The position numbers were made by a program, and so were the translations under genes. A model generated the notes under the pieces. That model did not search any database. It saw only the letters and a list, made by a program, of their open reading frames with translations, and was not told where the DNA came from. From an uncultured Clostridium sp. (GTDB lineage: Bacteria > Bacillota > Clostridia > TANB77 > CAG-508), in assembly GCA_947643945.1 (NCBI GenBank), contig CANRXN010000051.1, forward strand, positions 1-7,095: a stretch of 7,095 bases of DNA, read 5' to 3'. Below, piece after piece: positions 1 through 5,618 of this stretch; the first letter of the stretch is position 1; the number at the start of each line of letters is the position of its first letter.

Positions 1-1
1 C

Positions 2-550
2 TTGGCTGCTATTTGTGTTGCCCAAAAATTTGGAATCTTACCAGAAGTCATTAAAGAAGCTTTAGTAGAAGTAAGAGTACCAGGAAGATCTGAATTAATC
101 AATAATAAAAAAGAATTACCAATTATGATTGACTATGCTCATTCACCAGAAAGTTTAGAAAATATATTAGAAGCTGTAAAAAGCTATACCAGAGGAAGAG
201 TTATATCTGTATTTGGTTGTGGTGGAGACAGGGATAATGGAAAAAGACCAATCATGGGAGAAATTTCAGGAAGAATTGCGGACTTTACCTTTATTACAAC
301 AGATAACCCAAGAACAGAAGACCCAAGGGAAATCGTAAAACAAATTGAAGAAGGTATGAAAAAGACAAAAGGAAAATACAAAGTAATAGTAGATAGAACA
401 GAAGCTATAAAGGAAGCTATCAAAATGGCAAACAAAAGAGATATCATTGTTTTAGCCGGAAAAGGACATGAACCATATCAAGAAATCAATGGCGTAAAGC
501 ATCCTTTTGATGAAAGAATTATTGTAAATGAGATTATAGATGCAATGTAA
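2..550 (+). CDS. murE: UDP-MurNAc-tripeptide synthetase MurE, C-terminal part
   Basis: This is the 3' part of a Mur ligase that adds the third stem-peptide residue to UDP-MurNAc-L-Ala-D-Glu in the cytoplasm, using ATP. The window edge cuts off the N-terminal and most ATP-binding regions, so the first codon here (TTG at 2) is an internal leucine and not a start. Visible motifs, numbered from that codon: VPGRSE near 26-31, DYAHSPESL at 44-52, GCGGDRDNGKR at 72-82, DNPRTEDP at 101-108 and AGKGHEPYQ at 152-160. DNPR is the known signature for meso-diaminopimelate rather than lysine, so a DAP-type wall is inferred. The arginine in GGDRDNG is encoded by AGG, so AGG has its standard meaning. The frame is intact to TAA at 548-550. 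Three CGG/CCGG strings here or nearby are out of frame or intergenic and cause no shift. murF, the usual next gene, is not present. Confidence 0.95.
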   Translation: MAAICVAQKFGILPEVIKEALVEVRVPGRSELINNKKELPIMIDYAHSPESLENILEAVKSYTRGRVISVFGCGGDRDNGKRPIMGEISGRIADFTFITTDNPRTEDPREIVKQIEEGMKKTKGKYKVIVDRTEAIKEAIKMANKRDIIVLAGKGHEPYQEINGVKHPFDERIIVNEIIDAM

Positions 551-578
551 TGAATTGCAAATCAAATTTATTATTTTT

Positions 579-629
579 TATTGCTAACCCCCAACAGCGT
601 ACAGTCTGTAAATAGGTAAATTAGCAATA
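579..629. repeat. Inverted repeat in the murE-mraY gap
   Basis: The 111-nt gap holds a perfect 9-bp inverted repeat: TATTGCTAA at 579-587 and TTAGCAATA at 621-629, enclosing 33 nt that begin with a run of C. In RNA it could form a small hairpin upstream of the mraY ribosome binding site. No T-run follows the right arm, so it does not look like an intrinsic terminator. The arms are AT-rich and a chance match is possible. Apart from this and the ribosome binding site I see nothing in the gap. Confidence 0.35.
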
Positions 630-661
630 GTAGTAAACATAAGGCGGAAAGGTTTGATAAA

Positions 662-1642
662 ATGAGAGTAGAAACAAGTATGTTAATAATAGCATTCATA
701 ACAGCTATCATAGTAGGATTTGTAGTAATTCCCATTTTAAAGAAATTAAAAATAGGACAAATTGAAAGAGATGACGGACCACAATCTCATTTAAAAAAAC
801 AAGGAACCCCAACGATGGGAGGAATTATCTTAATTATTACCATGATTCTGGTAGTAACAGGAACTTACATTTTTTTAAGCTTGCAAGGAAAAAACGAAAT
901 AGCCAACCGACTAATTCCTATGCTAATTCTAACTATAGGTTTTGGTGTAGTAGGCTTTATTGACGACTTTAAGAAGTTAGTTTTAAAAAATACCAAAGGG
1001 TTAAAGCCAAGTTACAAAATGCTAGGCTTATTATTCATTTCTGTTATCTATGTTATTTATCTCGTACAAGGACTACAAATAGGAACGAATACATATATTC
1101 CTATTTTAAAAATATATATTAATATACCAATTTATTTCTATATTCCATTTGCCATCCTTGTTATTTTGGCGACAACCAATGCCATTAACCTAACCGATGG
1201 AATTGACGGTCTTTCTTCTAGTGTGTCAGCCATTATTATAACTTGTTTAACCGTAATAGGAATAACTAACAAGATACCTGAGATATCTATATTTGGAAGT
1301 ATTGTAATAGGAGCAACATTAGGCTTTTTAATGTTTAATTTACACCCTGCTAAAGTATTTATGGGAGATACTGGATCTTTACTATTAGGAGGCGTAGTTT
1401 CAGCAATTGCTCTATACCTAAAAATGCCATTACTATTAATTGTAATTGCGTTAATTCCTGTATTAGAGACGCTTTCTGTTATGATACAAGTGCTTTATTT
1501 TAAAAAGACGGGAAAGAGATTTTTTAAGATGGCACCTCTTCATCATCATTTTGAGTTACAAGGCTGGAAGGAAAGCAAAGTGGTTATTGTATTTAGTTTG
1601 CTTACTTTAGTTTTGTGTGTAATAGGATTGAAGATGGTTTGA
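662..1642 (+). CDS. mraY: Phospho-MurNAc-pentapeptide transferase MraY
   Basis: MraY is an integral membrane enzyme that transfers phospho-MurNAc-pentapeptide from UDP to undecaprenyl phosphate, making lipid I. The 326-residue product is of normal family length and is almost entirely hydrophobic segments (about ten). Diagnostic motifs are all present: the GPQSH...GTPTMGG segment at 39-54, the DD pair at 101-102, NAINLTDGIDGL at 173-184, MGDTGSL at 234-240 and HHHFE at 294-298. The aspartates and the histidine cluster are the known Mg2+/active-site elements. The ATG at 662 is preceded by GGCGGAAAGG (643-652) at good spacing. The frame is uninterrupted: CGG strings at 775, 1207 and 1509 span codon boundaries and are harmless. 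Arg83 is encoded by CGA. murD, which often follows mraY, is absent; ftsW starts 60 nt downstream. The stop is TGA at 1640-1642, so TGA is a stop here. Confidence 0.98.
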   Translation: MRVETSMLIIAFITAIIVGFVVIPILKKLKIGQIERDDGPQSHLKKQGTPTMGGIILIITMILVVTGTYIFLSLQGKNEIANRLIPMLILTIGFGVVGFIDDFKKLVLKNTKGLKPSYKMLGLLFISVIYVIYLVQGLQIGTNTYIPILKIYINIPIYFYIPFAILVILATTNAINLTDGIDGLSSSVSAIIITCLTVIGITNKIPEISIFGSIVIGATLGFLMFNLHPAKVFMGDTGSLLLGGVVSAIALYLKMPLLLIVIALIPVLETLSVMIQVLYFKKTGKRFFKMAPLHHHFELQGWKESKVVIVFSLLTLVLCVIGLKMV

Positions 1643-1648
1643 AAATAC

Positions 1649-1677
1649 TTAAGATATAATATTTTAAAAATTATAAT
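1649..1677 (+). promoter_or_regulatory. Possible weak sigma-A promoter for ftsW
   Basis: TTAAGA (1649-1654, four of six matches to the -35 consensus) and TATAAT (1672-1677) are separated by 17 nt. The predicted start would lie just before the ftsW ribosome binding site (GGAAAGGAAAGG, 1683-1694). The stretch is very AT-rich and a second TATAAT occurs at 1655-1660, so chance is a real alternative. Confidence 0.3.
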
Positions 1678-1702
1678 AAAAAGGGAAAGGAAAGGTTCTT
1701 AC

Positions 1703-2839
1703 ATGGCAAAAAAAAGAAGAAAAGAAAAGAATTTTTCAAGTTTTTTAAATAATCCAATTGATTTTACTTTATTAATAACCATACTATTGCTACTTTCTAT
1801 TGGGTTAGTCATGGTATTATCAGCAAGCTCACCTTCTGCGTTAGCAGAAAGTGGAGACAGTTACTCTTATTTTTCAAAGCAATTAATATTTGCCATTTTA
1901 GGTGTTATTGCTATGCTCTTTATTTCCAAAATAGACTACCGATTTTATCAAAAATTTTATAAACATGCATGGTGGATAGCACTTATTTTGTTAGCTTTAG
2001 TATTGGTAGCAGGAAGAACTGTAAATGGGGCAAAAAGATGGATTTATATAACAGAAACCTTGTCATTTCAACCATCAGAGGCAGTAAAATTATTAATGAT
2101 ATTCTTTTACGCAGGAATTTTAACAAAAAATAGAGACGAATTAGAATCCTATGGCAAAGGATTTTTCAAGCACATATGCTTATTAGCACCAATTATAGGA
2201 CTTTTATTGTTACAACCGCACTTTAGTGCCTCTATTGTAATTATTGGAATCTGTTCTATCATGATGATTATGGCAGGTTGCAAATTTCTTCATTTTGCAG
2301 GAACAGGTGGATTAATAGGAATCCCACGGATTAATAGGACTAATCATTTTAGAACCATATCGATTAAAAAGAGTCATTACCTTTTTAAACCCATGGCAAG
2401 ATGCTACAGGAGATGGTTGGCAAGTAATCCAAAGTCTATATGCCATTGGCTCACGGAGGATTATTTGGTGCAGGCTTAGGAGATAGCAAGCAAAAATTCT
2501 TATATATACCAGAACCACACAATGATTTTATCTTTTCCATTTTAGGAGAAGAATTAGGTTTTATCGGGTGTAGCATCGTATTAATTTTATTTGCCATCTT
2601 TATTTGGCGAGGCATTTTAATTGCCATGCGAGCACCAGACATGTTTGGAAGCTTAGTAGCAATAGGAATAACTGCACTAGTAGGAATCCAAGTAATCATA
2701 AACGTAGCTGTAGTAACTTCCTCTATGCCAGCAACAGGAATGCCATTGCCATTCTTTAGCTACCGGAGGAACCGCATTATTTATCCTACTTTGTGAAATG
2801 GGAGTCTTACTCAACATATCCAGAGCCAGTGCGAAGTAA
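1703..2839 (+). CDS. ftsW: Peptidoglycan glycosyltransferase FtsW, three +1 shifts
   Basis: FtsW is the SEDS-family septal glycan polymerase that uses lipid II and works with a class B PBP at the division site. Reading straight from ATG 1703 stops at 2479 (258 residues, scrambled after residue 208). Dropping one C at 2327, 2454 and 2764 gives one 377-residue protein of normal length. Across the junctions it carries NGAKRWI...FQPSEAVK, EPYRLKR, NPWQDATGDGWQVIQSL, GSGGLFGAGLG, HNDFIFSILGEELGF and MPLPFFSYGGT, all typical of FtsW. The shift sites are at residues 209, 251 and 354; the last two fall in the conserved GSGG and SYGGT glycines. About ten membrane segments are evident. The neighbours (mraY before, murG after) favour FtsW over RodA. 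Arginine is encoded by CGA at four places. The gene could be a decayed pseudogene, but the remaining sequence shows no other damage, which argues against that. TAA is at 2837-2839. Confidence 0.92.
2327..2330 (+). other. CGGA +1 frameshift site, ftsW residue 209
   Basis: The in-frame codons are ATC CCA CGG; skipping the C and reading GGA TTA ATA GGA gives P-G-L-I-G and continues into EPYRLKR of FtsW. Without the shift the frame runs to TAG at 2477-2479 with no FtsW similarity. The extra C does not extend a homopolymer, because A precedes it. The glycine here is less firmly conserved than at the other FtsW sites. Confidence 0.85.
2454..2457 (+). other. CGGA +1 frameshift site, ftsW residue 251
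   Basis: In the restored frame the codons are GGC TCA CGG A. Reading GGA in place of CGG gives the family motif A-I-G-S-G-G-L-F-G; without it a TAG follows at 2484-2486. The extra C sits between A and GG, so it is not a homopolymer extension. Confidence 0.88.
2764..2767 (+). other. CGGA +1 frameshift site, ftsW residue 354
   Basis: The codons are TTT AGC TAC CGG A. Skipping one base gives F-S-Y-G-G-T-A-L-F, the well-conserved C-terminal SYGGT signature of SEDS proteins. Otherwise TGA follows at 2794-2796. This site has the same CGGAGGA string as the one at 2454, but the remaining sites do not, so GGAGG is not a shared signal. Confidence 0.9.
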
Positions 2840-2843
2840 CGAT

Positions 2844-2947
2844 GGGATGTGAAATTGGGGACGGTTCTTTTTTCACATTAGTGTAACTTAAAATGTATTC
2901 CTATTATAACTAATGTGAAAAAAGAACCGTCCCCAATTTCACATCCC
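2844..2947. repeat. Perfect 39-bp palindromic repeat element, REP/MITE-like
   Basis: Two perfectly complementary arms, 2844-2882 and 2909-2947, enclose a 26-nt AT-rich loop. The arm contains GGGGACGGTTCTTTTTTCAC (2857-2876), with its complement in the other arm. I recall this GGGGACGGTTCTTTTTTCAC type of string as a dispersed repeat in many Clostridia and related bacteria, often near Y1 (IS200/REP-associated) transposases; no transposase lies in this window. The element starts 5 nt after the ftsW stop and ends 3 nt before the murG AAGGAG site (2951-2956). In the mRNA it would form a very stable hairpin between the two cistrons. It could be an RNase III-type processing site or attenuate murG. 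No T-run follows it, so it is not a standard terminator. Confidence 0.9.
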
Positions 2948-2964
2948 CAAAAGGAGAGAAAAAA

Positions 2965-4091
2965 ATGAGAGTAATTATTGCAGCTGCCGGAACAGCCCGG
3001 ACATATTAATCCAGGAATCGCGATTGCCAATAAAATAAAACAAGAAGAAGCGGATTCAAAAATTATATTTGTAGGAACGACAAGAGGCTTAGAAAATGAT
3101 TTGGTGGCAAGAGCAGGATATGCGTTAAAAACAATTGAAGCCTATGGATTAAGTAAAAAGCTTACAATAGATAATATGAAAAAAATGTGGAAAACATTAA
3201 AAGGTTATGGGCAAGCAAAAAAGATAGTACAAGAGTTTAAGCCAGATATTGTGATTGGAACAGGTGGCTATATTTGTGGTGCCACGATTTTAGCAGCACA
3301 TAGCTTAAAAATTCCAACTTTGTTACACGAAAGTAATAGTTTTCCTGGGAAAGCGGTTAAGTTTTTAGCCAAAAAAACAAATACCATTTTGGTTTCTTTC
3401 CAAGATGCGATTCCAAGAATTAAAAAGGCAAAAAATATAGTGTATACAGGAACACCTGTAAAAATTAAAAAACGAGAATATAGTAACGCCCAAAAAACGC
3501 AAATAATAAAGCAAGTCCGGATTAACTGACAACAATAAGCCAATTGTTATAGTATCTGGTGGAAGCCAAGGGGCACAAAAAATAAATGAAGCTATTGTAG
3601 AAATGATAAAAAGTAAGAACAATCGAAATTATCAAATGGTTTGGGCAACTGGTCCAAAGCAATTTGATTTAATGAAAACTAAGCTAGAAGATAGTGGGAT
3701 AAATTGTAACCATATAGATGGTATTAAAATGATGCCTTATATCTATAATATGGAAGAACTTATGAATGTGGCAGATATTTCGATTGGAAGAGCAGGGGCA
3801 ATGACAGTTACCGAAATTGCCAATTTAGGAAAACCATCTATCTTGATACCCCTTCCAAATGTAAGTCATGACCATCAATTATACAATGCCAAAGTTTTAG
3901 AAAAAGTAGGAGCAGCCAAAATTATCTTAAATGAGGAATTAACTGCAGAAAATTTAAATCAAGCAATTGAAGAGATTACCGAAAATAAAGCAAAAATGCA
4001 GGAAATGGGACAAAATGCTCTTAAGGTTTCGGTACACAATGTAGAAGATAAAATTTATCAAGAAATCAAAAAATTAGTTGTTAAAAAATAA
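2965..4091 (+). CDS. murG: Lipid II synthase MurG, two +1 shifts
   Basis: MurG is the peripheral membrane GT-B glycosyltransferase (family GT28) that adds GlcNAc from UDP-GlcNAc to lipid I, forming lipid II. The start at ATG 2965 has AAGGAG at 2951-2956. The zero frame stops after 14 codons (TAA at 3007-3009). Dropping C at 2998 restores AAAGTAGHINPG, the N-terminal glycine loop with the conserved histidine (residue 13). A second shift at 3518 restores GLTDNNKPIVIVSGGSQGA. The full product is 374 residues, close to the family norm. Other motifs: HESNSFPGKA in the N-domain, then GRAGAMTVTE at 274-283 and DHQLYNA at 302-308 in the UDP-GlcNAc site. Downstream pieces lacking a proper start would not make an enzyme on their own. 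murG is normally essential, so a true pseudogene is unlikely unless a second copy exists. Arg codons here include CGA (twice), never CGG. Confidence 0.93.
2998..3001 (+). other. CGGA +1 frameshift site, murG residue 12
   Basis: The codons are GGA ACA GCC CGG A. One-base skipping gives G-T-A-G-H-I-N-P, matching the MurG G-loop; the zero frame ends at TAA 3007-3009 after 14 codons. Here the C follows CC, so homopolymer miscounting is possible at this site. A nearby GCC GGA (2986-2991), whose CGG is out of frame, causes no shift. Confidence 0.9.
3518..3521 (+). other. CGGA +1 frameshift site, murG residue 185
   Basis: The codons are AAG CAA GTC CGG A. Skipping one base gives V-G-L-T-D-N-N-K-P leading into the conserved VSGGSQGA; without it TGA follows at 3527-3529. 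The glycine matches the (L)GL segment found before this strand in MurG proteins. Confidence 0.88.
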
Positions 4092-4096
4092 AAGGA
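4092..4096 (+). promoter_or_regulatory. Ribosome binding site favouring kinase start at 4106
   Basis: AAGGA (4092-4096) directly follows the murG stop. It is 9 nt from the ATG at 4106 but touches the ATG at 4097, which would leave no usable spacing. This favours 4106 as the start. The two candidates differ by only three residues. Confidence 0.5.
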
Positions 4097-4105
4097 ATGA
4101 AGGAA

Positions 4106-5534
4106 ATGCTAAAAAATATACAATTTAATAAAATTATATTAGCCTTGTTTATTATTGGAATTATTATTATTAGTGGAATGGGAGTCTTTTTTATCAACCA
4201 ATTGCAAACTTTAAATGAGAAGCTACAAGCAGGGCAAGTAATTAATATAGAAGAATTACAAAATAAAACCTTAGTCGTATTAGCGGTAGCGGGAATCAGT
4301 TTTGCGACTGTGGGTATTCTAACAGCGACACTTCTATCAAAATTTATTATTTATCCTATTAATAAGTTAATTAAAAGTGCAGAAAAAATTACAGAAGAAG
4401 ATAAAAGTGGAGAAAAGAAGCAAAAAGGTAAGAAGGGTAGTGGCGCGCAAGACTTAGAAAATGTTTTTGGGCTTATGACTACAGAACTAAAAGATAAATT
4501 AAGCGAAGTATCTACTCAAAAAAACCAAATCGAAACCATTTTGCTTCACATGACAGATGGAATTATAGCTTTTAATATGAAGGGTGAAATTATTTTAATT
4601 AACCCAGCAGCCAAAAAGTTTTTAAGCATTAGACCAGAAGACAATACCTTTGAAGACATATTCGAAAAATTTAAATTAGATATCAATATGGAAAAAATTA
4701 TTTACCTAGAAAGCTGGACCTCTACTGAGCAAAGAATTCAAGTAGAAGATAAATTTATGAATGTATTTTTTGCTCCTTTTAAAAATGAAACAGACAGACC
4801 AGACGGTGTAATTGCTGTTATACAAGACATTACAGAGCATGTAGACTTAGACAACATGAGAAAAGAGTTTGTGGCTGATGTATCTCATGAACTAAAAACG
4901 CCAATTACTTCTATTATGGGTTATGCTGATACCTTATTAGAAGGTGAATATGATAAAGAAACACAAACCAAATTCTTAAATGTTATTGCAACAGAGGCAA
5001 GAAGAATGGCAAAATTAGTAACTGACTTGCTTACTTTATCTAGATATGATAATAACAATAAAATTATACAAAAAGAAGCATTTGATTTAGGTGACTTGGT
5101 AAAAAAATGCCAGGACAAGCTTGCCATTGAAATTAAAAAGAAAGAGCATAAAGTAAACTGCTTTGTAACAGCAGATGTTCCCCCTGTTTATGCGGACAAG
5201 TATGATATTGAACGAGTGGTGCTAAATATCTTAACAAACAGCATTAAATATACAAAAGACGGTGGCGAAATAAAAATTTATGTAGGCTTTGTATATAATG
5301 ATGCTTATATTAAGGTTTTTGATAATGGAATTGGCATTCCAGAAGAAGACCTAAACCGAATTTTTGAAAGATTTTACCGCGTGGATAAGGCTCGTACGAG
5401 AGAAATGGGAGGAACTGGCCTTCGGTCTTTCCATTGCTAAAGAAATCTTAGATAAAAATGGCGGAAGTATTGATATTAAAAGCGTTGTTGGAGAAGGAAC
5501 CGAGGTAGTTGTTAGAATTCCAACGAAACAATAG
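4106..5534 (+). CDS. Membrane sensor histidine kinase, WalK/PhoR type, one +1 shift
   Basis: This is a two-component sensor kinase. Numbered from ATG 4106: membrane segments at about 9-31 and 55-77 with a short outer loop, a HAMP-like linker to about 135 with a lysine-rich patch near 100-112, a PAS domain at about 140-245, a HisKA domain with phospho-acceptor His261 in VSHELKTP, and a HATPase domain with the N box (LNILTNSIKYT), DNGIGIP (Asp406) and the GGTGLGLSI G2 box. The zero frame stops at TAA 5438-5440, just inside the G2 box, giving GGTGLRSFHC. Skipping C at 5423 restores GGTGLGLSIAKEIL and about 30 more residues of the ATPase fold, ending at TAG 5532-5534 (475 residues). No response regulator is present. 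Its place right after murG (5 nt from the murG stop to the upstream ATG) suggests co-transcription and a role in envelope sensing, which is inference. WalK versus PhoR cannot be settled from sequence alone. Confidence 0.9.
5423..5426 (+). other. CGGT +1 frameshift site, kinase G2 box
   Basis: The codons are ACT GGC CTT CGG T. Skipping one base gives T-G-L-G-L-S-I-A-K, the invariant G2 ATP-lid motif of histidine kinases; the zero frame ends at TAA 5438-5440. This is the only one of the six sites with T as the fourth base. The C lies between T and GG, so it is not a homopolymer extension. Confidence 0.9.
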
Positions 5535-5556
5535 TAAAATCTTAAGAAATAATAAA

Positions 5557-5585
5557 TTGACAACAAGAAATGAAAGTCATATAAT
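5557..5585 (+). promoter_or_regulatory. Consensus sigma-A promoter for the P-type ATPase gene
   Basis: TTGACA (5557-5562) and TATAAT (5580-5585) both match the consensus perfectly, with the optimal 17-nt spacer. Initiation is predicted near 5592, giving a 5' leader of about 27 nt before ATG 5619. It lies in the 84-nt gap after the kinase stop, so the ATPase gene can be transcribed separately from the wall genes. I see no terminator hairpin in the gap. Confidence 0.85.
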
Positions 5586-5618
5586 CTAAAACATAAAAAA
5601 GCAAAACAAGGAGAAACA

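Noticed and set aside
2440..2796. Separate small genes made from the ftsW fragments
   Set aside because: The fragment translates as the middle and C-terminal part of FtsW between two shift sites, and no ribosome binding site supports a start at 2440.
2844..2947. Palindrome as an intrinsic terminator
   Set aside because: No T-run follows the right arm on the plus strand; it is followed by CAAAAGGAG. On the minus strand the loop and flanks also lack the usual T-run after the stem.
3603..4091. Separate gene for the MurG C-terminal half
   Set aside because: The conserved VSGGSQGA segment lies upstream of the ATG at 3603 in the same frame, so the real protein continues from the shift site at 3518.
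2327..5426. Six frameshifts as ordinary assembly or homopolymer errors
   Set aside because: Three of the six extra C residues do not extend any homopolymer, all are the same base in the same codon phase before glycine, and no other indels occur, including in poly-A and poly-T runs where errors would be expected. I keep a systematic artefact as the main alternative because read data are not available.
2327..5426. Transcriptional slippage
   Set aside because: Slippage needs long A or T runs. The shift sites have none, while real poly-A runs in these genes are in frame without correction.
1703..5534. ftsW, murG and the kinase as decayed pseudogenes
   Set aside because: Decay would bring varied indels, stops and loss of conserved residues. 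Only C-before-glycine insertions are seen, and two of the genes are normally essential.
184..5566. Minus-strand reading frames over murE, ftsW, murG and the kinase
   Set aside because: All lie opposite well-supported plus-strand genes, have low-complexity hydrophobic translations and show no recognisable domain.
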